A DNA stretch of 64,000 nucleotides from assembly GCF_014961315.1 (NCBI RefSeq), contig NZ_CP063141.1:1860001-1924000 (forward strand), in the 5' to 3' direction. Shown piece by piece: positions 17,829-26,717 of the stretch (positions within the stretch are counted from its first letter, which is position 1; each line of letters opens with the position of its first letter). This stretch comes from Thermoflavifilum sp. Its GTDB lineage: Bacteria; Bacteroidota; Bacteroidia; Chitinophagales; Chitinophagaceae. The notes beneath the pieces were generated by a model. That model saw only the letters and a program-made list of their open reading frames with translations, searched no databases and had not been told where the DNA came from. The translations under genes and the position numbers were made by a program.

Positions 17829-18545
17829 ATGGCAGCATTTGTAACGGACTTATTTCGCAGGTTGTGGCGCTGGACAAAGCGCATCTGCATCGGGTTATTC
17901 ATTTTGCAGTTTTTATACATTTTATTGCTGAAATGGGTGCCCCCGCCAACCACCTTTACCATGTTGCAAAATCGGGTTTCGGCCTGGCAGGATGGAGCAC
18001 CGTTTCACTATCAATGGGTGAGTTACGATCAAATCTCACCATATGCCAAGTTAGCCGTGATGGCCGGGGAGGATCAACTTTTTCCGGATCATAATGGATT
18101 TGATTTCAAATCGATTGAGAAAGCCTGGAAGCACAATCAGCACAACCGTAGCCTGCGTGGAGCCAGCACCATCAGTCAACAGGTGGCCCGCAATGTATTT
18201 CTCTGGCAGGGGCGCAACTGGATTCGAAAAGCCATTGAAGTATATTTCACGTTTATGATTGAAAAGATCTGGGGCAAGCGTCGCATTCTGGAAATGTATT
18301 TGAATGTAGCACAGATGGGGCCGCATGTGTTTGGCATCCAGGCTGCTGCAGAAGTATATTTTCATAAGCCGGCATCCCGTCTCACCCGCGAAGAAGCCGC
18401 CATGATCGCCGCCGTATTGCCCAATCCCGTTCGTTTTCGTGTCAATCCCCCCTCTTCATTCACCCGATGGCGCCAGCAATATCTTCTGCAGCAAATGCGC
18501 AACCTGGAGGGGGATGAGGATATTGAAGCATTGATAAGAAAATAA
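17829..18545 (+). CDS. mtgA: Monofunctional peptidoglycan glycosyltransferase
   Basis: 238 residues, the usual length for MtgA. One N-terminal transmembrane helix (about 19-36) anchors a periplasmic GT51 domain that polymerises lipid II into glycan strands. GT51 motifs are visible: catalytic Glu 81 in AGEDQLFPDHNGFD, RGASTISQQVARN (about 108), the KRRILEMYLN helix (about 150) with the second Glu, and AAAEVYFHKPASRLTREEAAMIAA. No transpeptidase domain follows. A bifunctional PBP1A is encoded separately at 56.2 kb. Divergent from the YrdC gene. Confidence 0.95.
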   Translation: MAAFVTDLFRRLWRWTKRICIGLFILQFLYILLLKWVPPPTTFTMLQNRVSAWQDGAPFHYQWVSYDQISPYAKLAVMAGEDQLFPDHNGFDFKSIEKAWKHNQHNRSLRGASTISQQVARNVFLWQGRNWIRKAIEVYFTFMIEKIWGKRRILEMYLNVAQMGPHVFGIQAAAEVYFHKPASRLTREEAAMIAAVLPNPVRFRVNPPSSFTRWRQQYLLQQMRNLEGDEDIEALIRK

Positions 18546-18804
18546 TGGATAATGCAGGAAGATAAATGTTCGCTGATAGGAAATCATGACCGAAAACATG
18601 CGCGATCTTGAGTGGGCATTCATCAACCTGACAAAAATCTCAAAAAATGCAGCATTTGTTTTCAACTACTGGGATCTGGACATAGCATGCTTGCAAGCAA
18701 TCTCCTAGCTTGTTAAGTACGATTCAGTGTTTGCAACATAAGATTCAAACTTACATTAAGCAGCTCCCTGCTTTCCCATCGTGATTTCAGGCCATTTACC
18801 TGCT

Positions 18805-19671
18805 TTACATACGCTTTTTCAACACTTCCCGAACCGTGTCGGCGATAGGTGTGGTATTGCGCTTGATGAGGGTGCTCAGCTGGTGGCTATCGTCGAACAG
18901 TTGACCGGCGGCGATCGCCACATCCCACCCGGCAATCATCCGGGCTATGGGCTCAGGCAGGCCCGCCGTATTTATCAGCAAAGCCGTGTATGCCTGCCTA
19001 TCCATGTCGCGATAAACGATTTGTTTTCCCGTTTGCCGTGTAATTATTTCCGCCAGCTCATCCATGGTCCAGGCCTGATCGCCGGCCAGTTCATAGATTT
19101 TACCCTCGTGTCCTGTTGTGGTGAGCACCACAGCAGCAGCTTCGGCATAATCGGCTCTTGCGGCGGAGGCAATTTTACCTTTGCCGGCACATCCTACCAG
19201 TGCGCCCTGTTCGATTGCGTTCAGAATAGCCTGTTCATAATTTTCATGATACCAGCTGTTGCGCAGCAAAGTATAAGCGATGCCCGATTGTCGGATCAGG
19301 GCTTCCGTCTGTCGGTGTTCTTCGGCCAGATCGATCTGTGAGGTATCGGCATGCAGGATGCTGGTATAGGCGATATGCTTCACCTGACGTTTGCGAGCGG
19401 CTTCTATCACCCGTCGATGTTGTTCCACACGCTTGCCCACTTCACTGCCCGATATTAACAGGAGTTTATCCACGCCTTCCAGCGCCTGTTCAAGGGTTTC
19501 CGGCTGGTTATAATCGGCCCGTCTGACCGCAATACCCTGGGCCGAGAGGTCGTTCGCCTTTTGTGGATCACGTGCCAGGGCCATGATTTCGGAGGCGGGT
19601 ATGCCCCTGCGCAGCAAGGCAGCTATGACCAGTCGCCCGAGATGACCCGTGGATCCTGTAATCGCCATCAT
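18805..19671 (-). CDS. NAD(P)H:quinone oxidoreductase 2-like protein (NmrA/SDR family)
   Basis: 288 residues. An atypical short-chain dehydrogenase with the dinucleotide motif TGSTGHLG at 5-12, VRRADYNQPETLEQALEGVDKLLLISG (given here as the positions 49-75), a YTSILHADTS stretch, and YTLLRNSWYHENY (about 134). These match E. coli QorB/YtfG, a cytosolic NADPH-dependent quinone reductase. In other bacteria such genes are controlled by redox-sensing HxlR regulators. Here a long near-perfect palindrome sits 18 bp before the start codon, but no regulator is adjacent. Same strand as, and 72 bp downstream of, the NadR-like gene. Confidence 0.85.
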   Translation of the reverse strand: MMAITGSTGHLGRLVIAALLRRGIPASEIMALARDPQKANDLSAQGIAVRRADYNQPETLEQALEGVDKLLLISGSEVGKRVEQHRRVIEAARKRQVKHIAYTSILHADTSQIDLAEEHRQTEALIRQSGIAYTLLRNSWYHENYEQAILNAIEQGALVGCAGKGKIASAARADYAEAAAVVLTTTGHEGKIYELAGDQAWTMDELAEIITRQTGKQIVYRDMDRQAYTALLINTAGLPEPIARMIAGWDVAIAAGQLFDDSHQLSTLIKRNTTPIADTVREVLKKRM

Positions 19672-19688
19672 GGGATTATGATTTAATT

Positions 19689-19711
19689 GTTAAAACAAAT
19701 ATTTGTTTAAC
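19689..19711 (-). promoter_or_regulatory. Palindromic operator candidate upstream of the quinone reductase gene
   Basis: The 23-bp element contains the perfect 16-bp palindrome AAACAAATATTTGTTT, flanked by GTTA on the left and AAC on the right, so it is symmetric apart from one extra A. It lies 18-40 bp upstream of the ATG at 19671. The minus-strand sequence AATATTTG within it differs from a -7 element by one base. That position suits repressor binding. Confidence 0.55.
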
Positions 19712-19743
19712 GAAGATACAGATTTTCCCTGCATCACGGTTTG

Positions 19744-20265
19744 TTATGCATTTTTCAGTGTGTGGATGGCTTGCAGGGCCGTATGGAGCCGCTGTGCAGG
19801 ATCACCCTGCACGAGCACCCAGGGCAAGCCGCTCTGGATGACGATGTCGAGGTAGATGCGGAAGAAATAGGCACGCATTTCCGGCTGGGGATGTTCACGT
19901 TGCGGATCGGGCACCCATGGCACATCGATATTGGTGAGGATATACATATCGTAGTGGCGTTGGGCAATCTGCTCCAGGATCCAGGGATGACAGGTGTTGT
20001 ATTTATGTTCGCTCCACACCTTGATGACATACAGGTCCGTATCACAGATCAGCAGTTCTCTGGCCTGCGGGGCAAGTGCATCTTCCGAAGCGAGCTGTCC
20101 GCGTGCGATGGCCAGCAGGTCGGCTTCCTCGTAGGGGCGGTTGAGTTGATCTAAATAGGTACGGGCATATTCAGGCACCCAGACGGTGTGCAGGTGGTGA
20201 GCCAATTGCTCGCTCAGCGTACTCTTACCGGTTGATTCCGGGCCGATGACCACAATCTTTTTCAT
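19744..20265 (-). CDS. NadR-like (ribosylnicotinamide kinase-type) P-loop protein
   Basis: 173 residues with the Walker A motif GPESTGKST at 8-16, then VPEYAR (about 30), a Walker-B-like LLICDTDLYVIKVW (about 69), and YILTNIDVPWVPDPQRE (about 107). This is the C-terminal kinase domain of NadR as a stand-alone protein, known to phosphorylate ribosylnicotinamide to NMN. Bacteroidota often carry it without the adenylyltransferase or regulator domains. The start codon overlaps the RND pump stop (ATGA), so it is translated as the last gene of the efflux operon. Whether the substrate is a nucleoside is not shown by sequence. Confidence 0.75.
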   Translation of the reverse strand: MKKIVVIGPESTGKSTLSEQLAHHLHTVWVPEYARTYLDQLNRPYEEADLLAIARGQLASEDALAPQARELLICDTDLYVIKVWSEHKYNTCHPWILEQIAQRHYDMYILTNIDVPWVPDPQREHPQPEMRAYFFRIYLDIVIQSGLPWVLVQGDPAQRLHTALQAIHTLKNA

Positions 20266-23200
20266 GCAACGGAATGGCGACGATAGATGATCCGGAGCCA
20301 GCTGGGCAGTACCATCAGCAACAAAGGTAAGGCCATGATAAATCCGCCGATCACGGCGATGGCCAGCGGCTGGTGGAGTTGAGCGCCCACGCCGATGCCC
20401 AGGGCCAGGGGCATGAGGGCGATGATGGCTCCCAGGGCGGTCATCAATTTGGGACGGAGCCGGGTGGAAATGGCATACACCATGGCCTCATCTACATCTT
20501 TTGTTTCATCCAATCGTTGATGAAATTGTTGAAAGGTGAAGATGGCGTTCTCGCCGATGATGCCCACGATCATGATGATGCCCGTGTAGCTTCCCACGTT
20601 TAAAGGTGTGCCTGTAATCAAGAGTGCCAGGATGCAGCCGGCCGTGCCCAGAGCGGCGATGAGCAAGATGGAAAGCGATACCCACAGGTTGCGTGTCATG
20701 AAGGCCGTAACACAGCACACGAGCAGACCGGCCGTGATGAGGATGAGCAGCAGCTCATGAAAAGAACGTTGTTGCTGGGCATAGCTGCCGCCGTATTCGA
20801 TATGATAGCCCTGAGGCAATACCACGTGCTGACTGATGCGCGAGCGGATATCCCGCATTACGCTGCCCAGGTCGCGCTGGTTGAGGCGGGCAGTAACGAT
20901 ATCTACCGTTTGCAGGTTCTCGCGCTGGATTTCGGCTGATCCTCGCTGGAGGGAGATCCGGGCAAATGTGCTTACCGGTTTCAGGGTGCCATCGGGTAAA
21001 AAGATTTCGGTGTTGCGGATATCGGCCACGCTGCGTTGTGAAGGATGAGGATAGATCATGCGCACATCGGTCATCTGTTCTTGATCCAGTACCTGTCCCA
21101 CCACGGCACCCTGCAGCTGGGTCTGCAGTTGAAATTGTAAGTCGGCCGGTGTGAGGCCATATTGAGCCAGCACGTCGGCCCGCGGGCGTACATCCACCGA
21201 GGGGCCGGCAATGACGATGCCGTCGAACACATCGGCCGTGCCCGGCACGGTGGAGGTCCAATAAGCTACGGAGTCGGCGATCTGGTGCAATATGGTGGGG
21301 TCATTGCCGAAGACCTTGATCTCGATGGGCTGGGTCGACTCCGTAAGATCGCCTAACATATCGGTGATCACCTGACCAAAGTCTACCCGCAGGGCCGGCA
21401 GTGAAGCTTCGATACGCCGGCGGATATCATCGATCACCTGTGCGGTGGTGCGTTTCCGGTTTTTCTTCAGGCTAATGAGGTAATCGCCGGTATTGGGTTC
21501 GGTGATGAAAAATCCCATCTGGGTACCCGTTCTGCGGGAATAGCTTTCCACTTCGGGTGTGCTCATGATGATTTTTTCCACCTGGCGGCACATGCGATCG
21601 GTTTCATCGAGCGAAGTGCCGGGAGGAGAGGTGTAATCCAGCACAATGGAACCCTCGTCCATATCGGGTAGAAATCCTGTGCCCAGCCTGGGCAGGATCC
21701 AGAAGATCAGGGCGGCGAGCAGGAGGCAAAAGCCTATGCTGACCCACACATGTTTTAGAAAAAACTGCACCCAGCGTTGCGTTTTCACTACTTTTTGTGC
21801 GGGTACCTGTTTGCGTTTTTTTCGTGAAAACAACAGATAAATCACGGGCAGGCCAATCCAGGTAACCAGGAAGGAACACACGAGGGTGATGATCATGGTA
21901 TTGGCCAGCACCTGAAAATAGGCGCCCGCCACACCGCTCATGAAGCCGAAGGGGATGAAGATGACGATGGTGCTGAGCGATGAGGCCACCATGGCGGGAA
22001 ACAGGTATTGAATGGCTTTTTTTACCAGGGTGGGATAATCTACATCGGGGTGTTCCTCACCCGTTCGGTGGATTTGTTCGGTGACCACGATGGCATCATC
22101 GATGATAAGGCCGATGGCTGCAGCCATAGCGCCCAGCGTCATGATATTGAAGGTATACCCCACGGCATAAAGCGCAATCAACGTCAGGGCCAGGGTAATG
22201 GGCACCGTCACCAGCAGGGTGGCGCTGGCCTTGCCGGAACGCAGAAAAAGAATAGCTACGACGATGGCCAGCAGGATGCCAATCCACAGGGCGTCGGTAA
22301 CGCTGTGGATGGCGTCGTGAACAAAGTCGGCCTGAATATAGTAGGGCACCATTTTTACGCCTGGAGGCAACAGGTGTTGCAGGCTTTTTACGCGGGCTTC
22401 CACCTGATTCGACACGTCGATGAGGTTGGCGTTGGGCTGTTTGATGACGCCGATCAGCACGGCATTGTGTCCGTTGGCATTGATGCGGGTATATTCGATG
22501 GCTTCGTGCACACTCACGTCGGCGATATCCTTGAGATAAATGACTCGTTTGCCGCTGTTGGTTATCACGATATGCTGTAGCTGGTTGAGGTTCACCAGGT
22601 TATCGTTTGTCACCGAAAGATAGAGTCGGTGGTAGTCGGCCACATAGCCGTTGGAGAGGACGAAATTGGTTTTGTTGATTGCCTGAGCCACGGCAGCCGG
22701 CGCGAGGTGCAACGCTGTCATTTCTTCGGGATGCAGGGTCACCCAGTATTCTTTGGTACGGCCGCCCATGATCTGGATCTGGCTTATACCGGGCACCTGC
22801 GCCAGGTAGGGGCGGATGGTGTAGAGCGCCAGCAGTTTAAGTTCAATAGGGGTCAGGCGCTGACTTTCGAGGGCGTAGCCCATCACCGGCAGGATGGAGG
22901 GGTTCATTTTTTCCACGGTGATCTGCACGTCGGGGGGCAGGCTGCTGCGGATTTCCGAAATCCGTTCGTTGATTTGTTGCATACCCAGGTCGATATTGGC
23001 TCCCCAGTTCAGGAAGGCGGATATTTCACAGCTACCCCGGCTGGTGGTGCTGCGGATCATCTGCAGGTTCTGGATTTTTTTTATGGCCAGCTCCAGGGGC
23101 TTGGTGACGGTCACCATCATTTTATCGACCGGCTGCAGTCCATTATCGGCGATCACCTTGATCTTGGGAAAGGTGATTTCCGGGAAAAGGGAGGTTTGCA

Positions 23201-23288
23201 TGCGCGTATACACCAGCAGTCCTCCCATCAGGATGAGTGCCAGGATTAAGGATAGTGGACGACGATAGGTAGCAAAGAAGTTGTTCAT
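20262..23288 (-). CDS. RND-family efflux pump, inner-membrane subunit
   Basis: 1008 residues with the RND layout: TM1 near 10-28, a large periplasmic loop (about 35-330), TM2-6, a second loop, and TM8-12. The proton-relay segment in TM4 reads GLIIDDAIVVTE with adjacent Asp 397/398, as in hydrophobe/amphiphile exporters rather than in CzcA-type metal pumps. The chain begins MNNFFATYRRPLSLIL. Its gene overlaps PAP2 upstream and the NadR-like gene downstream by 4 bp each, and an adaptor and a TolC protein are in the same operon. The export substrate is not predictable. Confidence 0.9.
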   Translation of the reverse strand: MNNFFATYRRPLSLILALILMGGLLVYTRMQTSLFPEITFPKIKVIADNGLQPVDKMMVTVTKPLELAIKKIQNLQMIRSTTSRGSCEISAFLNWGANIDLGMQQINERISEIRSSLPPDVQITVEKMNPSILPVMGYALESQRLTPIELKLLALYTIRPYLAQVPGISQIQIMGGRTKEYWVTLHPEEMTALHLAPAAVAQAINKTNFVLSNGYVADYHRLYLSVTNDNLVNLNQLQHIVITNSGKRVIYLKDIADVSVHEAIEYTRINANGHNAVLIGVIKQPNANLIDVSNQVEARVKSLQHLLPPGVKMVPYYIQADFVHDAIHSVTDALWIGILLAIVVAILFLRSGKASATLLVTVPITLALTLIALYAVGYTFNIMTLGAMAAAIGLIIDDAIVVTEQIHRTGEEHPDVDYPTLVKKAIQYLFPAMVASSLSTIVIFIPFGFMSGVAGAYFQVLANTMIITLVCSFLVTWIGLPVIYLLFSRKKRKQVPAQKVVKTQRWVQFFLKHVWVSIGFCLLLAALIFWILPRLGTGFLPDMDEGSIVLDYTSPPGTSLDETDRMCRQVEKIIMSTPEVESYSRRTGTQMGFFITEPNTGDYLISLKKNRKRTTAQVIDDIRRRIEASLPALRVDFGQVITDMLGDLTESTQPIEIKVFGNDPTILHQIADSVAYWTSTVPGTADVFDGIVIAGPSVDVRPRADVLAQYGLTPADLQFQLQTQLQGAVVGQVLDQEQMTDVRMIYPHPSQRSVADIRNTEIFLPDGTLKPVSTFARISLQRGSAEIQRENLQTVDIVTARLNQRDLGSVMRDIRSRISQHVVLPQGYHIEYGGSYAQQQRSFHELLLILITAGLLVCCVTAFMTRNLWVSLSILLIAALGTAGCILALLITGTPLNVGSYTGIIMIVGIIGENAIFTFQQFHQRLDETKDVDEAMVYAISTRLRPKLMTALGAIIALMPLALGIGVGAQLHQPLAIAVIGGFIMALPLLLMVLPSWLRIIYRRHSVA

Positions 23289-24010
23289 AGTGAAAAAGCT
23301 TTTTCGGGCCTGATGACCATGCTCAAAAAGGGATCGGGCTGGAAGGCCACTCTACCGGAGCGGGTGGAGCAGCGGTGTTGCAGCCACCATTGTTGTATTT
23401 TCCATCCTGCCCATGCCGATCCTGCGCCTACCACCATGCCGGCCAGTACATCGCTGGGGTAATGCATGCCCAGGTCGAGTCGGGAATAAGCCACGGCGGC
23501 CGCCCAGGTCCAGGCTGGTATTTGTACATACCAGCGGGCATGTTGTAAGGCCAGCGAGGTGGCCGTACAGAAGGCCAGCGAGGTATGCCCGGAGGGAAAC
23601 GAGCCGTCGCTGTCGTTTTGCAGGTGCTCGATATCCGGGTAGGTCATGTAGGGTCGGGGGCGGTGGATGGCCCATTTCAATCCTTCGGTGACGACCGCCG
23701 TGCAGGCCAGTGCGAGCCCCATGCGTATGCCGCGCGCCCGGGCCAGGCTATCGTGCCTCAGCCATCCTACACCGGTATAGCCGATGGGCAGCGCAAGGCT
23801 CACCGGAACGGTCGAGTGGGTGACATCCAGGAAAGCTTGATCGAGCGAGCGCGGACGGTGCAGGTTGATATCGCGTAACAGCCGGATGTCGATGCCCTGA
23901 GCATGCAGCAGGCCTGGCGCAGTCAGGGACAGAAACAGGCCCAGCAGCAAGCTGAACCCCGGGCGTCTGGGGATGGCTGGCAAACGTTTCAGACGAATCA
24001 GGCAAAGCAT
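23285..24010 (-). CDS. PAP2-superfamily membrane phosphatase
   Basis: 241 residues with an N-terminal signal or first helix (about 17-37) and the three acid-phosphatase motifs: KWAIHRPRP (about 112), SFPSGHTS (about 138) and SRLDLGMHYPSD (about 187; S-R-x5-H-x3-D). Active-site residues are on the periplasmic side, as in undecaprenyl-pyrophosphate or lipid A phosphatases. It is placed between the adaptor (13 bp gap) and the RND pump (4-bp overlap), which is unusual and suggests that the pump and phosphatase handle the same or related lipid-linked molecules. Substrate unknown. Confidence 0.88.
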   Translation of the reverse strand: MLCLIRLKRLPAIPRRPGFSLLLGLFLSLTAPGLLHAQGIDIRLLRDINLHRPRSLDQAFLDVTHSTVPVSLALPIGYTGVGWLRHDSLARARGIRMGLALACTAVVTEGLKWAIHRPRPYMTYPDIEHLQNDSDGSFPSGHTSLAFCTATSLALQHARWYVQIPAWTWAAAVAYSRLDLGMHYPSDVLAGMVVGAGSAWAGWKIQQWWLQHRCSTRSGRVAFQPDPFLSMVIRPEKAFSL

Positions 24011-24023
24011 GTTTCAGATAGCA

Positions 24024-24941
24024 TTATTGCATAATCCGGATATGTGCAGTATCCGGCAAACCATAATTGCCGGCGGTTACCACCCGGTCGCCCGGCGCCA
24101 GTGTAGATGAGAGCACCTGCACGACGCTGTCCTGTGTGATGCCGGGTGTAATGGGTGTTTTCACCGCCAGGCTGTCGTTGACCAGGCGCATCACCCAGAA
24201 TTGGTTTTGTTCTTCGTTGGTCAGAACGGCCGATTTAGGAATGAGCCGGGTTTGGTGGAATACCCGAACGGTGAGCACCGCTCGAGCAATGAGGTTTTCT
24301 GGTAAATTTTTGCGGCCAGGCACATTCAACACATATTGCTGTGTTTGAGCTGCAGGGTCGACCATGGGCATTCGATAGGCGATACGGGCTTGTAAACGGC
24401 TGCTGTCGGGCAGTATGAGCATGCAGTTTTCTCCCGGGTGTAGCTGATCCGACCATTCGAAAGGCACCTGCAGCAGGAAGACGAAGCTGCTCTGATCGCT
24501 GATATCACAGAGCGGTTCTCCATCGGGCACATAGTCGCCCACCTGATGATAAACCTGACTCACAAACCCATCCTGGCTGGCCCGGATGGTTACCCGTCCG
24601 TTAAGCGGTAATAAATTCTCGGTGATGGAATCGGCCAATCCGCTTACGGCACGCGCTTCCTTGGTTTGGAGGATAAACAGCGCCTGTCCCTTTTTCACCG
24701 GCATGCCGGGGGTAGCATAAACGGCCAGTACATAACCGGTAACGTTGGCTTTCAGGCTGTTTTTTTTCAAATAGGTGGCCACGGCATTCAGGGTGATTTG
24801 ATCGGCGATGGATCCTGTTTGTACGGGAGCCACCTGTACGGGTACGACCACCTCACCTTCTGTATCGGCAGCATCATCTTCGGTTGATGCATGACAGCTC
24901 ATCATCAATAGCACAGCGATAAGCAGCCAGTATGGTTTCAT
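24024..24941 (-). CDS. RND efflux periplasmic adaptor (membrane fusion) lipoprotein
   Basis: 305 residues with a lipoprotein signal MKPYWLLIAVLLMMSC (Cys 16). A biotinyl/lipoyl-like hammerhead is visible (VTGYVLAVYATPGMPVKKGQ at about 67-86, and the returning half GFVSQVYHQVGDYVPDGEPL at about 124), then a beta-barrel and a membrane-proximal domain. No long coiled coil separates the lipoyl halves (only about 30 residues), so the hairpin is very short compared with AcrA. It links the RND pump at 20.3 kb with the TolC protein directly upstream. Confidence 0.85.
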   Translation of the reverse strand: MKPYWLLIAVLLMMSCHASTEDDAADTEGEVVVPVQVAPVQTGSIADQITLNAVATYLKKNSLKANVTGYVLAVYATPGMPVKKGQALFILQTKEARAVSGLADSITENLLPLNGRVTIRASQDGFVSQVYHQVGDYVPDGEPLCDISDQSSFVFLLQVPFEWSDQLHPGENCMLILPDSSRLQARIAYRMPMVDPAAQTQQYVLNVPGRKNLPENLIARAVLTVRVFHQTRLIPKSAVLTNEEQNQFWVMRLVNDSLAVKTPITPGITQDSVVQVLSSTLAPGDRVVTAGNYGLPDTAHIRIMQ

Positions 24942-24959
24942 ATCGTGTTTTTTTCAGGT

Positions 24960-26270
24960 TTAATGCAGCCAGTAATTCAATTGTACCAGAATCTGCCAGC
25001 GCTGGATACGGGCCTGATCCAGGCTGTTCTGTACCTGCAGGTGTTGTTGCACGGCGAGGATATAATCGGTGATCCGCACGTTGCCGGTTTGCAGGAGCTT
25101 TTTATCAATCTCAATCAATTCCTCTGTGGTAGCCAGCTTTTGTTGAATTGAAAATATGCGCTGGGTTGTTTCTCGCAGCTGCTGATACAGATCGCTTAGC
25201 TGCTGGGCATATTGATTTCGGAAGAAGCTTGCATATTGGGCACGCGTCTCTTCCTGAATTTGCAGTTTTTCATTCTGCAGCTTACGTTGATGTCCGTCGT
25301 AGATGGGAATACTCAGGCTGATGCCGAAGCTGGTTCCAACGGTTTTATAAATGGTCGATAGCTGAGAAGAATTCCATCCGGCATCGGCAAACCAGTTGAC
25401 CGTGGGCAGGTAGTGTGTCGCCACAATCTGCTTCTGGTTGGCAATCAGAAGGCTATCGATGGTATAGGTTTGTAAAAATACCGAAGGTTGTGGTTGCAGG
25501 GCGTGCAGGGTGATGTCGGGTTCTTCCAGTTGCACCATCGAGGTGTCGTGAATACCGCATAAGTAGCGGAGCAGCGCCAGATCATGATCATACTGGCTTT
25601 GCAGCTGGTCGACCGTAATTTGCTGATTTTGCAGCGCTACGGTCACGTTCAGATAGTCGGCGTATTGATACACGCCTTGCTGTACCAGTCTTTGCACCAG
25701 CGCCTGTTGTTGATTCAACAGCGTCAGTATCTCTTGGTTATGGGTGAGCAACAACCAATCGGCATACGCGTTCAGGTATTGCAGCGATACCGATTTGTCG
25801 AGGTCGTATGTACTGATGCTGTGCTGGTTGCGGATGAGTTGTTGTTGCAGCTGCAGTTGCTCATACTGGGGTGCTAAGATTTTACGGGTGAAAATCGGCT
25901 GGCTTACGCTGGCCACGGCCATATACTGGCCGCCGTTGGTGATGGCCTGATCGTAGCCATAGCCATGAATCACGGGGGCATACATGAGCATGCCGTTGGC
26001 CGAAACTTGCGGCCGGTGGGCGGCACGAATCAAGAGGCTGTCTAACTGTGCGGCTATCAGCTGGTTGTTGTAATCCTTTAGCAGTGGACTCTGCTGACGG
26101 GCGATGGAAAGGAAATCGCCGAGCCGTTGTTGAGCCAGCAGGGCGTGGGGTGTGATACCACAAAGCCAGCCGGCAAGGGCTAAGCAAACCATTCGAGCTA
26201 TGGACGACGAAGAGCGGCCTATAGCTCGAACAGCATACTTCTTCTGTAACATCAGATATCGTCTCATCAT
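24960..26270 (-). CDS. TolC-family outer-membrane efflux protein
   Basis: 436 residues with a long N-region and signal sequence ending about ALLAQQ. The mature chain has the two-fold repeated helical pattern of OEP/TolC proteins (RLGDFLSIARQQSPLLKDYNNQL; later LLQTGNVRITDYILAVQQHLQVQNSLDQA, given here as positions 390-418) and the SLSIPIYDGHQRKLQNEKLQ strand-helix junction that marks the second repeat. It forms the exit duct of the tripartite system with the adaptor (18 bp downstream) and the RND pump. Starts at Met 1 and Met 2 cannot be told apart. Confidence 0.88.
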   Translation of the reverse strand: MMRRYLMLQKKYAVRAIGRSSSSIARMVCLALAGWLCGITPHALLAQQRLGDFLSIARQQSPLLKDYNNQLIAAQLDSLLIRAAHRPQVSANGMLMYAPVIHGYGYDQAITNGGQYMAVASVSQPIFTRKILAPQYEQLQLQQQLIRNQHSISTYDLDKSVSLQYLNAYADWLLLTHNQEILTLLNQQQALVQRLVQQGVYQYADYLNVTVALQNQQITVDQLQSQYDHDLALLRYLCGIHDTSMVQLEEPDITLHALQPQPSVFLQTYTIDSLLIANQKQIVATHYLPTVNWFADAGWNSSQLSTIYKTVGTSFGISLSIPIYDGHQRKLQNEKLQIQEETRAQYASFFRNQYAQQLSDLYQQLRETTQRIFSIQQKLATTEELIEIDKKLLQTGNVRITDYILAVQQHLQVQNSLDQARIQRWQILVQLNYWLH

Positions 26271-26285
26271 GTGTTTTCAGCAAAA

Positions 26286-26717
26286 TCAATCTCCTGCTAC
26301 TGTTTTCAGGTATTGGCCTGTAGCATCAAAGATAAGTGCTTTGCCGTGAGCGATATCGGCTTCAAAGGTTTTTGTTCCCTGAGCATCGGCATTCACCGAA
26401 GCTTCTCGAATCGTTAGATGATGTGCCCGGGCATATTGCCGCGCAGCTTCAGGAAGGTTGCTGATGGGAATATCTGTTTCAGAGGAAACGAAATGTCCTT
26501 CTGGGGTAAACACGGCGCTGTGGTCGAAATGGTTTTCTTTCCAGTTGGCCTCGAAGTTTTTCCCTTCTTTTTCCCAGAAAAAATTTTTTACCTGTGGATA
26601 AAGCTTGTGAAAAGCCTGTTTACAGGTGATTGGTACTTCGCTTTCTGGAATGCGTTGCGCAAAAGATACTTGCGCGAGGAGGCCTAAGCCAGCCATGAAC
26701 AAGAATATACGTTTCAT
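26286..26717 (-). CDS. Exported PepSY-like (DUF2874) protein
   Basis: 143 residues from ATG 26717 (MKRIFLFMAGLGLL), which gives a clean signal peptide ending SFAQ; the frame extends 12 codons further. The mature part has a repeated PepSY-like or beta-lactamase-inhibitor-like pattern: VPITCKQAFHKLYPQVKNFFWEKEG, then an EANWKENHFDHSAVFTPEG half. A second half carries LPEAARQYARAH and FEADIAHGKALIFDATGQYL. Such periplasmic proteins are common in Bacteroidota; function unproven. It ends 15 bp before the TolC gene and could be the first cistron of the efflux operon. Confidence 0.75.
   Translation of the reverse strand: MKRIFLFMAGLGLLAQVSFAQRIPESEVPITCKQAFHKLYPQVKNFFWEKEGKNFEANWKENHFDHSAVFTPEGHFVSSETDIPISNLPEAARQYARAHHLTIREASVNADAQGTKTFEADIAHGKALIFDATGQYLKTVAGD

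Noticed and set aside
18546..18804. Spacer between mtgA and the quinone reductase gene as a site for a small gene or RNA
   Set aside because: No frame above about 20 codons with gene-like features and no clear stem-loop with a T-tract on either strand.
22008..22580. 190-codon plus-strand frame over the RND gene
   Set aside because: Mirror frame of the minus-strand RND pump, full of His, Gly and Asp; no start context or neighbours on that strand.
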